64,000 bases of DNA from Gordionus sp. m RMFG-2023 (GCF_954871325.1 NC_088775.1:7975561-8039560); one strand, 5' to 3'. Numbered from the stretch's first letter, positions 37,401-49,062 are shown. Program-made: numbers and translations. Notes: generated from the sequence alone by a model not told the origin.

Positions 37401-40400
37401 GGACATTGGCTGAACTGTATCAATAAAATCAACAATAACTTTATCAGCCAATTTCTGAGAAATATTGCCATTCGGATTATTAATTAATTTGGTTTGATTT
37501 AAATTAGTCTTTTTGGATGTAGAATCGCCTATACCAAAATTATTTTAATGTTTGCCCATTTCCTTAAAGCTATATGGTATGAACATCTTATGAAATAAAC
37601 ACTATTAGAATGTAATAATGACAATTTACCTTTTGGTGTTTCTTGAGGTTATAACTGGATTGATTTGAGGAAATATTTTTTTTTACATTTTAAACAAATA
37701 AATTTGAAGCCAGTTTTGGTTTTTATATTTATTTTAATCAAATCTAGGGAATGGGAAATTTGTATTACATTTTATTAATTAATTGTCTGAATCACTTTCA
37801 ACTATTTGGATATTCAAAGGCGATCACATTTTAAATTATTAACCCATGATTTAGGTTTATAATACAAATGAAAATACAAATTGAAAATATATTTCAATTT
37901 TAAAATGAAATAATAAATCCTAAAAATTATAATTAATTATGATATTATATTTAAATTTTCATGTTTATACTTACCTTCATTATATTTTTTAAAAGTAGCT
38001 AAGTAGCTTCAAAAAATGTTTATCGCGCTAAAAATTTAAATAATTACAAAAAAAGTAGCCGTTATTAGCTATAGCTACAAAAGTTAGCGCGCTACAAGTA
38101 GCTCGCTACTTTAACAGCTACCAGGTTTATCAGCATCTTTATGAAAGTAAATATCGGAGGCAACATATTTAGATTTACCTTCCCCTTATATTTTTTCCTT
38201 ACCTCGTCTAAGATCATACCCTCCTGAAAAATGGATGGAGGCAAATGACTACTACCCCCCCCCCCCCTTCCCGAATTACTTAGCCATATATCGTATGATA
38301 ATTGGTTTAGTCCTAGCCTTTTTTTATGGGTATACCGTAAATTATTCATAGCTGTTTGTAACATCTCATAAAGTCGGTTAAGAAACTAAGATTTCTCCTC
38401 CTTAACAAATATATAAATCAAAAATTTTTAAAGATTAATTTTTAATTACGGTTCATCATTTATGAGCTGTAAATATTACTAATCTATCATTATAAAAACA
38501 ATATACTATTATACTCAAGTTTTTTATATTTTCGACCGTATAAGTTATCAATATTGTTTCCTGCTTACCATAAAACTTATAATAATTTTTTAAAAAGGGA
38601 GTAAAAATTATTTTTACTAAACTTTTTTAAAATCATTTTTCATTTACAGAATAAGTAAAAAATAATATTCCCTCTAGTTTCTTCAATTGAATATAACCCA
38701 GTGGTTCCCATTCTAAATCGCTGAAAATTGGGAATTTTGATTATATCCCGGAAATTTTATAAGTAAACTTGAAATTAATATTAATAGGTGCTAGGGAAGT
38801 GTATTTAAGCTGAGTTTTTTAAAAAAAATTTACTAAAAAACAGAGGAAATATTATCATCGCTTGGTTTTCAAAATGGTCAATTTGATAACCAAATTTGGG
38901 AATATAAATATTTTCCTCCATTTTTAGAGATTTTCAAGTTCCTTAGCATCTTCTTCTCCGTTTAATGGCGATTTCCAGGTTCACCCAGGTTGGCTAGTTT
39001 TTCATCTAATTTAATCATCTTTTACAATCGGATGCCCTTCCTGACATCAACTTCTTAAGGTGATTTTTAAACCCCGCTGAGGATACGTGAACCTTCATTA
39101 GGCGCCAAAAGACGTTGCCACGATGTGGCTGAAGGTAAGATTTGGAGGGGGGGGCTTACCTAGCATCTATTAATATTAATTTCAAATTTACTTTAAAAAT
39201 TTTCTAGGAGATATAAGCGTGATCGATTATAAACTTATCCCAATTTATTTATTTTTCCAGATATTTCACATCCATTATAAATATAAATTTATTAAGTTTG
39301 AAAGTATTTTAGCGGATAAAGTATTGTATAAATGACAATTCAATATCCTATATTCACTTAAAAAAAAATTAGATGACCCCCGCAAAGTGTCATTTTTTAA
39401 AGGTGGCGACATTGAGCTTTTAATCGAACCCAGAACGTTGGATTATAGTTGCTTCGAAAATAAGTCGTATTCCAACATCGATCGAGAAAGGGACCAAAGG
39501 TTCGAAAAAATAAATATTCAATATAAGTTTACGAAGGTTTTTTTAAATAAAAATACATTTCACGATCATGGATATCCTCTAGGGTTACTGATTTTACGGG
39601 AAATGTTTTCCAGCATCTTTGAAATACATTTCTTAAGAATTGTAGACAATTTTGCCATTAACCTTTGAGTCATTTAGAATTTATATAAAATAAATCGAAC
39701 ATATAAGTTCATAATTTCATGGCAAAATTGCCTGGAATTCATAAGACAAGTATTCCAAACATGATGAAATACATTTCCGGTAAAATCAGATTTTCAAATT
39801 TAAAAAAATAACGCTCTCAAAAAATAATTTAAAGTTGAAAAAAAAGTAACACATTACCGCTAGACATATAAAAATAATAAAAAAAAATTAATAACAAGAT
39901 TCATTACTATTTTTATTAACTATATTTTTTATCGATACAATATATATGAATTTTTACGTATTCAAGATGAATTATTTTTATATTTAAAATCGATAATTTG
40001 TTATATGGAAATTTTTTTTGAATAAGGAAAGCTTAATCTATCAATCGTGTATACTAGTGGTTATAAGAATAATCAAAAATATTATTATCAGCGCTGGTTG
40101 CAGGAGTAAATTTTTATATGTCCAAAGGACTTTGAGTAATTTAATTTAGGGTGATCGATGATTGTCCTAGAACTTAGTCAAATGGATACACGGATTTTAG
40201 ACGAATATCATTTTAATAAATAATATGTAGTTAATGGAAATTGTTTTTTTTAAATATAAAATAAGTCCCTGATACACAATCATAAATTGTCTCAAAGTTC
40301 TTACGTAAATTCTTTTTTATTTTTATTAGCCCCAGTTCAAATCATTTTTTCAAAGTTTTGTCGATAGAAAATATAGGCCATTCTGGAGGTGATGAAGATC

Positions 40401-41267
40401 ATTTATTTAAATGCGGTCTCACTGGCAAGGAATACTCATTTCAACGGAAACAGTATAAAGGTTTTTTTTTATTTTTTATTCTGTGAGAATTACCTTGGGT
40501 CCAAGTTAGCACGAATTCATGACGAAGTATATAAAATGAGTTTTTAGCTATCCCCACGGGTTTACCCCAAACCATCGGTAACAGAAGTCTCACAACTTCC
40601 TTAAATAGGCAACGGGGAGGGGTGATCGCCTCGACTAAGTTTTATAAGCTGTTTTTTGTATATTTTGCCACTAATTCGCATTAACTGTGAATGCAAGGTT
40701 ATACTTCAAAATTTTGAATTGCAAAAAAAAACTGAATATTTTGAACAAGTTTTTTTTTTTAAATATAAAATGTTTTATAAAATACAAAAAAATGATTAAA
40801 TATTATTATGATTTTTCCGTGTATTGATTTAAATAAAAAATTTTAACTTCGCAACCTCTTAAAGGTTTTTAAAAATATTTACGTTGTAAGATACTGATTA
40901 TTATTTTATTGCTCGAGCCATTGAGAAATGAGGGAGGTCTAACTAGTGTTGTTAAACTGGTTTATTTTTTGAAAAAAGAGTTTTTAATCATATTTGGCAG
41001 AAAGGCTTGAACATCTATTAATAAAAACTAAGACTTGTGTTATATAATTTGGACTAAGTCGAACCTCTTAACAACACTAATCATGGGTTTAAAAAAAATC
41101 GAATAATTAATTAGTAAATAGTAAAAAAAAAATCTTATATTTAACAAAAAAAAATCGCTCCATATTTTTCAGATAGGAATGATGACGATATAAATGCTGA
41201 AGAAATGAGACGGATTCTGTACGTTTCAGTAGAGAAAAAGGAATTCAGGATAGCCAAGATAGATTAA
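22425..41267 (+). CDS. RAB3GAP1: Rab3 GTPase-activating protein catalytic subunit, complete, 20 exons
   Basis: Catalytic subunit of the Rab3GAP heterodimer, acting on Rab3 and Rab18 in vesicle release, ER organisation and autophagy. Exons: 22425-22489, 22532-22610, 22658-22757, 22804-22879, 26413-26920, 27051-27597, 28068-28367, 28563-28720, 29219-29287, 29436-29610, 31997-32210, 32446-32500, 32653-32961, 34266-34503, 34986-35072, 35785-35866, 35997-36670, 39373-39526, 40330-40460, 41173-41267. All phases agree, giving 4,116 nt and about 1,371 residues (human about 981). Landmarks in order: IFEINDFTDSSEFEKF; ADDKFLLTLYIL; HHISRW/FGFKKFIIL; IPLFVCINEEF; ISDALMDAIFWTLFPD; FWKEFVLELRYRW; YCLLHQKLQ/MLNRCI; YLYVPITQ/EPPFMTED; AFKAANPTC...FLRWYSP; LSDRMNI; ARLFDH...ALHHLAKLDLP; RRILYVSVEKKEFRI. 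The arginine of LSDRM aligns with the region of the catalytic arginine reported in the human protein. Exon 10 and 18 ends are the least certain. An AATAAA lies at 41538. Confidence 0.9.
23999..26036 (-). mobile_element. Degenerate non-LTR retrotransposon, RT plus restriction-like endonuclease
   Basis: A 5'-truncated LINE in RAB3GAP1 intron 4. In minus-strand order: RT N-terminal motifs (ALYRRFCSKLIASRI, PLQFGVGTSSG), motif A (KIDFTNAYNSI), motif B (IQQGDPLGSILF), motif C with WYIDDG, a thumb segment (HRATLPSKHGGLGIRSP), a CCHC zinc motif (CSKC...HPLHC, about 24560-24620) and a restriction-like endonuclease segment (LFSDSRRPDGVTRIPM, about 24420-24500). A C-terminal tail with KNIGEPREGFYLRQRI follows (about 24090-24200). 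The RPDG segment places it with R2-like/RLE elements rather than those with an APE endonuclease. Frame breaks divide it. The 3' end is not sharply defined. Confidence 0.8.
26965..26996 (+). repeat. G-rich tract in RAB3GAP1 intron 5
   Basis: A run of GGGGG, TGG, then ten G, C and four G on the coding strand, inside the 130-bp intron 26921-27050. It could fold as a G-quadruplex in the pre-mRNA. Comparable runs lie in introns at about 29351-29365, 31741-31761 and 39147-39155. Confidence 0.6.
29780..29885. repeat. CGATATT-rich palindromic stretch in RAB3GAP1 intron 10
   Basis: Contains several copies of CCGATATT and its complement in both orientations (GCCGATATTAAATATCG, GGCACCGATATTTAG, AAATATCGGATTGGGCCGATA). 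It resembles transposon terminal repeats, but no partner end or target duplication was found. The rest of intron 10 (29611-31996) is AT-rich with nothing recognised. Confidence 0.4.
36911..38117 (-). mobile_element. BED-type hAT transposon relic in RAB3GAP1 intron 17
   Basis: The left end starts CAGAGTTGTTAATCG followed by GTAGC/GCGCTAC blocks, and the right end is a decayed complement ending near TTTAACAG. The flanking octamers TTACCAGG (36903-36910) and CTACCAGG (38118-38125) agree at 7 of 8. Inside, on the minus strand (about 37300-37500), the reading ISQKLADKVIVDFIDTVQP and MSLVDNPSITMMIKTL matches the region after the BED zinc finger in hAT transposases. Only a fragment of the transposase survives. 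Confidence 0.65.
38950..39140. repeat. Possible LINE/SINE-type fragment
   Basis: Contains cggatgcccttcctgacatc, a sequence style I associate with dispersed retroelement tails in other animals. No reading frame or terminus is visible. It lies in RAB3GAP1 intron 17. Confidence 0.3.
40944..41079. mobile_element. TAGTGTTG-family MITE, internally deleted
   Basis: Starts TAGTGTTGTTAAACTGG and ends CTTAACAACACTA, 136 bp. No target duplication is visible. It lies in RAB3GAP1 intron 19, about 90 bp before the last exon. Confidence 0.6.
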
Positions 41268-43520
41268 TATATTTTCTTCGCGTTTTTTTTGTAACCATGT
41301 CCTAAGAATGGCGCTGCGCGTGATAAAAAAATTTATAAATATGATTGTGTAGTGCAATAATTATTGTAATTAATCTTTAAGGGAGACGTCGTCGTTAATA
41401 CATTTTTTTTATTTAAAAAAAGTTATTATGTATGATCCGTTTCAGTAACGAACCTGATGAGTTGGTTTAAGCTAGTAATGAATGAATGAATTATAGTAAA
41501 CTAAACGCCCTATAGCGATTGTAGTAATTTATTTTCTAATAAAAACTAATTATATTGCAATTTGTGCCTTTATTTCGATTCCTTAAATTTTCGGAAAATT
41601 AATTATATTAATACAAATAATGGATGGTTAATAGTAAATAGTTACAAGTTACATTCTTAAAAAGGGTAATTGAGTTATTTATATATTTTTTTTAAAAAAA
41701 GTGAATAAAATGTAGTCATTCTTATCTCAAATCGATCGAGAAACACATGATTTCCGCTGGACCCCTACCCTTAAGATTTAGATAAAATTTTGTATACAAA
41801 TGAAGGCACACGCAACTAAAGAAGTGTTTAAATTATTTTAGCATCATAGCACTTATATTTTTTTGGAGAGAATCAAAAATCGTACTATGAAAGGTGACTT
41901 ATTTTTATACTTACCGATTTTTATTCAATTAAAATATTTATTAAAAAAAATGTATAAGGATTTTTGCATCAAAATATATTTTAATGTGACAGTCCGGTTA
42001 GTTCCATTCTGTAATTAATTGTTCTAATATTATCTAAAATGTTTTTATGATATCCTTATAGCAAAGATTCTACACCATACTTTTGCAATATTTTAATTTA
42101 TATTAAAAAGAAATAATATTGCCCAAAAATATTTTTCAAAACACCCAATCTCAATTTTTTTTGCTTGCATCGACTTCTATCAAATATAAACAAAGATTTA
42201 TTAGCTACAGAATAATTGTAATGTGACAAATACATAATTATTGCTTCGTTCCGGTCATCACGCCACTCTTACAACTTTTGGTCAAGCCCAAGACCTAATT
42301 AAAAAAACTGAGACTAATTTCGTTCAAAACATAGGCACCAAAAGTTTGTTTCCGACTTGCAATCCAAATTTTCATTGTTTTATCAACTCATTTCCATCTT
42401 GACTCTTTTATTCTAATTTCTTTCCTCTTTATTTATAATAAATTATATTTATATTTTTTTTCTTTATCATAATTTTACACTTTCTATATCTTGTTTTATA
42501 GGTCCATTTACAGTTTTAAATTCTTGTTAATTATACGTATTATAATTAAATTTGTTGATGAATTAATAAATAAAACTAAATAAATTTTAAATCATATTAG
42601 AACAATTAATTGCATGTAGAGCCACTTACAGACTGAGTAATTATGAAAAAAAAGTATACCTTATTTATTTTTGATGTTTTTATTCCATGCAACTAAAATT
42701 ATAAAAATTGGGAAACCAACATTTTTTACAAGTATTATGAACTTTGGACCGAACATTAAAAAATTTTTTTTTTTAATATAATGTATATTTTGATATTTAT
42801 TATTATAATTCTATAGTTTTTTATAGTGTTGTTAAACGGCTCGTTTTGAGCCGATTTATAAAAACGGCTAACTCAATATTTTAGCCGGAAAAATATTTGC
42901 TAAGCCTCATGATTTCGCTAATATATGTCCAAACCTTTGTTCCTTCTACAATCAAAATCTTCAGGCTTGCGTAATATTATTAATATTGAATTAGCCGTTT
43001 TTAAAAATCGGCTCAAAACGAGCCGTTTAACAACACTAGTTTTTTATAACGACAATCGGTAAGTGTAAAAATAGGTCATTCTTTATTCTTTGGTCCTTGA
43101 TATCTCCAAAAATATAAGAGCTAGGATGCTAAAATTTGAAAACTGGTTTAGTTGTGCACCTTAATTTGCATATAAAATTTCACCCAAATCATATGAGACG
43201 AGGAGAATTGTGATGGAGCTGACATGGTTTGACCTTATGAATATTTATCACATTTTAAAAAGTAATAATTTTGTGGCTAAATAGCTAGTAATTTCTTTAT
43301 TAAATTAACTAGTTACACTTATTTTTTGCAAAAATTTAACTAGTCACTATAACAACATTAGATATAAGTTACCATATTTTCTAAATCGGAAAATAAATAA
43401 AATAATTTCAATTCTTATCCGAAGCAATTTAAAGGTATATCATCATTTATTAGAATCGTTATTGAGCAAAAATATAAATAATTAAATTGACATTAAAGTG
43501 AGGCAGGTGTATAATTTGAT
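41268..43520. other. Intergenic region between convergent RAB3GAP1 and NOL8
   Basis: AT-rich DNA between two 3' ends. It holds an AATAAA at 41538-41543, a candidate polyadenylation signal for RAB3GAP1, and one MITE copy at 42824-43038. No gene is seen. Confidence 0.5.
42824..43038. mobile_element. TAGTGTTG-family MITE with perfect target duplication
   Basis: 215 bp, TAGTGTTGTTAAACGGCTCG at the left and its complement ending CAACACTA at the right. An exact 8-bp duplication GTTTTTTA lies at 42816-42823 and 43039-43046. It is nearly identical to the copy at 9893-10115. Confidence 0.85.
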
Positions 43521-45684
43521 TTAATTTTTGCGACGTCTAGAGTAAAATTGAGGCTTGGTATGTCGTAAGAATCTTTTCCTTTTTGTTCTGAACAGGCGAG
43601 ACAACTCTTTCCTCCTTGATTCCCATACTTGGGGATCCTTGAAAGATTTATCCTTTTGACAAAAATTTGAAACTGCCAGCATTAAGGTGGAATTGGGGTC
43701 TTCGAAAATGGAAGGGTCGATGAAGAAGTTTTGGCCAGTCGATGATGATTGGTCACTTTGGATATGTTCTTTAGCTTTTTATACATTGAAAAAAGAGATG
43801 AATTTTATGATGATCTGTAATTAAAAGCTCCAACAGCAAATGGTTTATTTTATTTATAATCTGAAATTTAACGAGAAATAGCAAATTATTAAAATTAGTA
43901 AATAATGTATATGAAACAAATTTGAGATTTAATCAAAAAACAATGTTAAAAATGAATAGAACTGATAATTTAACTAATTAGATTAACTTAAAAATAAAAC
44001 TACACAATAAAATGTTTAAGTATTAATTCCAGTATATAATTTTAAAAATACAGAATTAAATTTATCAGACTCAAGGCTGAGGTGATAAACTTTGGCTAAA
44101 ATTTAGGGTTAACTGTCATTAAGAATTTCCCACTTGCTTTAAAAATAGTATTGAAAGTGGGGGGTTGCAAATTCAAGTTATTTAGCCTGTCTGGACAAAA
44201 TTTTTTATGAAGTCAAGAGATAAAAATCACTAATTACTTTGTGCTTATTGCAGTTTATATAATTTTATTTTGATATCTATTTCTATGCTATTTATTTAAA
44301 AAATATTTATAATGCCTAAATGAGCCCTGCCCAAAATATATTGAAATTTAGCCCAGGCCCTTAGTGTCAACTTGAATAAGCCTGTGCAACAAATGGAATG
44401 GTATTGATAATTGTAACTAGAAAAATAGTATACCTATAGTAGATAGTTCAGGTTCTGCACTAAAATTTTGATTGCCTCTGCTATAATCAAAAGACAAAAA
44501 TTGGGTAAGGAATGTAGGGTCATTCTTTCCTTCCTCTTTGAGTATCTCTCTAAATTCATTGTCTACAATATCTTCTAAATAATCTAAATTAAATCTTCCA
44601 CATTCAGTATCAATATCTGAAATCTTTTCTGTACTTATAGATTCAAAATTAATTTTTTTATTATTGATAAGTAATTTGTCTAAATTATCATTTTCATCTT
44701 GGAAAAATTTAAAAACCATAGCCTTTACATCCTTGCCTTTCAAACTTTTGCTATGATCTTCATTATCTTGAGTAAAGGCAGTTTTAAAATCTTTGAGTAC
44801 TTCAAAACTACATTTTGCATCTTTTTCTACTTTAGTAACATTGTTGTCAAGGATATGTTTTGATTTGTTTTTTAGTTTACTATCTTCAATAGCATTACCT
44901 TTATTATTAGAAATAGGATTTATTTTTATATCATATTTTGTGCAATGATCAGGATTATTAGGGTCATACCTCTGAATTAATTGAAATCCTGATCTACTAA
45001 TAGAACTATTTGAAAATTTATTTATTTTTGTCTTTACATTATTGGTGTGATGACTGGATGGCTCTTCCGATAACAAAGAATTTAAGGTTTTATTATAAGT
45101 TTCTAACTCTGATTTAAGATCATCCTGAGTGATATTTTTATTATTGTTTAATGTTTTGTGAAAAGAAATCTTAGAAACATTTACTTTATCATCATGAGAA
45201 GTATCACCTAATTCTTCTTCTTCACTATCACTAGAAGCAAATTTTTCACCCAATACAAATCTTTTATCATTCCCTATACTATTAATATCTATTAAAATGA
45301 ATGATTTTTAATGAGTTACCTAAGGCTCAGTTTTAATAATTTTTCACCTTTCTTACCTTCAAATTGAGGCTTGATATTAAACCCATTATATATATTAGAT
45401 TTATTGTTGGTGTCAGTTTCATCATTTTGAAATAATTGTAAATTTTTATTTTTAATGTCTAATTTTTTGTATTCATAGTTAAAATCAGGTTCTTCAGGAT
45501 CACTAAATACTATATGACCTGCTGGCTTATTATTTGTATTAACATTGGCATAATCTTTAATTTGAATATCAAGTGAACTTTTAATTAATGCCCTTTTTTT
45601 CTGTGTTTGTAAATGCTTAATGTTAATAGATTCTAAGCGTCTTTTATTAATAAAATTTTTTTTAAGTTCTTTAATTTGTTTCAT
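43521..45684 (-). CDS. NOL8: Nucleolar protein 8 homologue lacking the RRM
   Basis: NOL8 is a nucleolar protein needed for ribosome production and cell growth. Three exons with matching phases: 45684-45320, 45278-44434 and 43774-43521, giving about 487 residues (human over 1,100). Recognisable conserved blocks are a basic start (KKNFINKRRLESI), GHIVFSDPEEPDF, the family signature NIKPQFEGKKGEKLLKL continuing as GNDKRFVLGEKF across the 41-bp intron, an acidic SSDSEEEE segment, LIQRYDPNNPDH, and a C-terminus with FFIDPSIFEDP and VWESRRKELSRLFR followed by a basic tail. The N-terminal RNA-recognition motif of the vertebrate protein is absent. The start codon is 36 bp after the RBIS stop, so the two may share a transcript. 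Confidence 0.8.
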
Positions 45685-45720
45685 GTTCCGACTAGTAATA
45701 TGTATACACTTAGGCTAAAC
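45685..45720 (-). promoter_or_regulatory. 36-bp intercistronic gap with candidate acceptor site
   Basis: Between the RBIS stop and the NOL8 start there are only 36 bases. On the minus strand TTACTAG lies 7 bases before the NOL8 ATG and could act as a trans-splice acceptor. This is inference; no spliced leader was seen in the window. Confidence 0.35.
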
Positions 45721-46067
45721 TTATAGTTTTTTGAATAAATCTATTGTTTTTTCCAAGTCATCATTTGAAAAACCTGCTTTAATTATCTAAAAAAAATAAA
45801 ATTTAAAGTAGAAGAATATACTTTTTTGGACTGCGATGTTTGTGGCAATTTAGTATCGTTGATACCTATAACAATATTTCGCACAAGTAACTGAAATTTA
45901 TTATCATCAAAAATTTCATCTATTATAGATTTTTTTTTATTCAATGAATGAGACAACTTTTTCAAATTAGTTGTTACTGGTTTTGGTTTTTGAATAGTAT
46001 TATATTGAATAGATTGTTTAATAGAATTTTTAATATCTTTATGTTCCTTCTTTTTCGATTTTCCCAT
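45721..46067 (-). CDS. RBIS: Ribosomal biogenesis factor (RBIS/C8orf59-like)
   Basis: RBIS is a small basic protein linked to assembly of the large ribosomal subunit. Two exons, 46067-45822 and 45786-45721, give 103 residues (human about 100). The conserved core KPKPVTTNLKKL (human KAKPVTTNLKKI) is in the first third after a Lys-rich start MGKSKKKEHKD. The C-terminus DDLEKTIDLFKKL corresponds to the family's DEATRLMALL end. The intron is only 35 bp (GTATAT...TTTTTTAG), and the splice is phase 0. NOL8 follows 36 bp downstream on the same strand, and both products act in ribosome assembly. Confidence 0.75.
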
Positions 46068-46555
46068 TATAATGTATGAATGAAATTAATATTATGTACT
46101 AAACATTAATTCGCATGGCAACATCTAATAAACGAAATGTTTAAAATCAACCCAAATGTATCAATCATTTTATCAAAATAACTTAAAAATATAAAAGCTA
46201 ATTTTAATAAGTTTAAGATGGCTCTCGAAAATATCAGATGGTACCAAGTTCTAGCATCAAATCAAAAAAGAATTGACCTCAGTAAATGGTTTAAATTTGA
46301 GAGGATTCGATTTCCTTCAAAAAAGGACGGACTGATTATGAGCATATGTGCCTTGAAAAATAAATATTACAATGTAAAATAATTCATAGTAAATTAGTAA
46401 ATCTAAGAGTCGCAAGATGAAGAATGAAATCATCGAATAAAAAAATTCAATTCTAAAAAATAAAATATACCCTAAGGGTAATTTTATTTTTCTTCTAACA
46501 TATAAATTGAAAAAATATAAAATATATTTTTACACTATATTGAAATTAAAAGCTG

Positions 46556-46685
46556 GTTAGGGACCTAAACTTTTTAAGAAAAAAAATACCCGGGCCGGTA
46601 TAAAAATATAAAATCCGGGGCGGAAAAAAATTTTGAAAAAAAAATCAGAGCCAGGCCGTGCAAATGGTACCCCTGCAGGTCTCTG
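46556..46685. mobile_element. CAGAGACC-family MITE, left end decayed
   Basis: The right end CCTGCAGGTCTCTG is intact and the interior has CCCGGGCCGG and CCAGGCCG blocks. The left end (TAGGGACC) is diverged and no target duplication is visible. Confidence 0.55.
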
Positions 46686-48282
46686 ATTTACCTATATGCA
46701 AAATATTTTCAAATGGTCGGATTGTAAAGTGATGGATATGGAATGGCCCTTATCTAAGTTTCTAATTTTAATATAATATAATTTTTAATGAATATAATAA
46801 AAACGAATGAAATAGTATTTATTTAAGCTTAATATATCAATGGCCAAAACAAATAAAAAAAACAGTTACACTGATGACCAGGTGGGATCTTTAAAAAACC
46901 CTTATAACTCACGAACAAAATAAATTAATTTTGAACACATTTAATTAACCTAAAAATGTTAATCTACCATAAGATTCATGCAAAAATATTTAAGAATTGT
47001 AATTATAACTTTTTTTAAATGCAGGGGCTTCAATAAACTTATCTCAGAGGGCTCAATGAATTTTTTTTAAATAACCTTTTTTTAGCCAAATTTACATTGT
47101 CTAAAATTATCTTTTTTTAAACATTATCCTAAATTTTTTTTTTAGATAATAAATATAAAATTACCTTATATACATTTCAAAATTTTGATGTGGCTCTTCA
47201 AATTTTTTATGAGGCTCGAGACCTTCCGCCCTTCCCCTCTAGTGATGCTACAGTTAAAATGACTTAGGTCTGCATAGTCCCACTTATGCAACGAAGGATT
47301 AAAGTATTTTGAAAAATAAATTTGGGGAAATAATAACGAATTTTATTTGGCCAGGCATAAAATTTTTTAAAATGTCGGCCGAGCCTGATTAAAAATATAA
47401 TACCCGGTGTTAGGCCAAATCTCTGATAAATATAGCATAAGGTAAGATTTAAAATTGTTGCTTACTTGATGCAGTGTGTATACCAAAAATTTAAGAACAC
47501 CTTGTACATTTTCTTTTTTTTTCGGTGTTAAAAAATGGTTTTTATATTAATGAAACCATTTTCTTTAAGGTATTCAATATTTCTGGTATTTAACTTGTAA
47601 AAAACTCATTAAACTCTTCCTCGGCCATAAAATCATGGCTCTGTGCCAAGTGCGTCTACATATATTTTAAATATACAAATGAGTACGGGAAAAATATATA
47701 ATTTTAATTCCGAATCACGGTGTATATCATCAGGCATAAGGTAAATGTAGTCCAAGTCCTCGCTCTTGTTGCAATTACTCATATTTAATATATATTTTGC
47801 AATATATTTCAATTATTATATAATTCATTTCATATTTTTATATAATTTAATGTAATTTATATGAAATGGTATTATTTCAAACAGCTTTTACAGAACTAAT
47901 ATTACATTTCGTATATCAGGTAGCTGTTGTATTGTATGTGATGAATTGTTAAAAATTGTAGTGTCACAAGACAATGGAGTTTCGAAGATAGCATGGAAAA
48001 TAGGCGAGATGAGAATATGAATTTTTACGTGTATTGATGGAATATGATTTATTGTATTATGATTTAAATTGCTTATTTTTAAAATTATTTAATAAAATAT
48101 ACCCGATAAATTCTGGGTATATGTGTTTAACAAATTAATCCTTCAATATTCTTACTTACAAGTGCCTTTCTAATCTTTCGTAATTGAATGACCAATTCAG
48201 ATGTAATTTCATCCAAAGCCTTTTGATTTTTGTTAGGTCGGCTATAAAACTACATAGCATTTCAATAAAGGCTTTAAAGTGA

Positions 48283-48560
48283 TTAACGACAGTAACACCA
48301 ATTATAGCATCCGACACTGCTAGTTCTAAACCATGCTTTATACAATGTCAGGGTATAATAATTGGATAGAGTGCGCAAAAGCACGTTCACACCATATTTC
48401 TTCCTAATCATGACATTGGCGCCATCGTTAACGAAAAAAAGTTTCAGAAAACTTGGCGGATATAGAAGATTTTTTTTTATATCAATTAAAATATGGTTAA
48501 TCAAAACGAATATAAATGCCATTTTTCCATTTGTATCGTCTGCTTTTAAGAATTGATTAA
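48283..48560 (-). pseudogene. hAT transposase fragment
   Basis: A minus-strand open stretch contains KLFFVNDGANVMIRKKYGV, which resembles the (T/N)DGAxxM segment of hAT transposases before the zinc/RNase H core. The adjoining sequence is degraded. Confidence 0.4.
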
Positions 48561-48879
48561 AATAGAGTAGGGTTAGTTTTTTGAATTAAAAATGTATATT
48601 TGAATTAATATATTACACATTTTATTTATAAAATATACTAGAATGTTTATTTCATAATGTGCTAGATAAGCTAAGATTAATAATATGCTAAAATACCTTT
48701 AAAAAAAATGTCAAATTTTTTTAAGGAATCTAAATAAATTTATTTATGATGTTTTAAAAATAATCTAATTATTTTAAAAGATGGGATATGTAAAAATATG
48801 ATATTATTTTTATTTTACAACAAAAAAAAGACTTTTTAAAAAAATAAAAGTATAACGAGTCAGCTGTATACATTTTACC

Positions 48880-49062
48880 TAGTGTTGTTAAATGGCTTTA
48901 TTGGAGCCCTATTTTTAAAAACGGTTAACTCAATATTTTATCCAGAAAAATCTCACGCTATCTGAAAATTTGAAATCTCGGCTTAGACAATATTTTTCTG
49001 GCTAAAATATTGAATTAGCTATTTCAAAAAATCAGCTCAAATCGAGTCGTTTAACAATACTA
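48880..49062. mobile_element. TAGTGTTG-family MITE copy
   Basis: Starts TAGTGTTGTTAAATGGC and ends TTTAACAATACTA, with the family interior between. The flanking octamers do not match well, so this is an older or rearranged copy. Confidence 0.65.
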
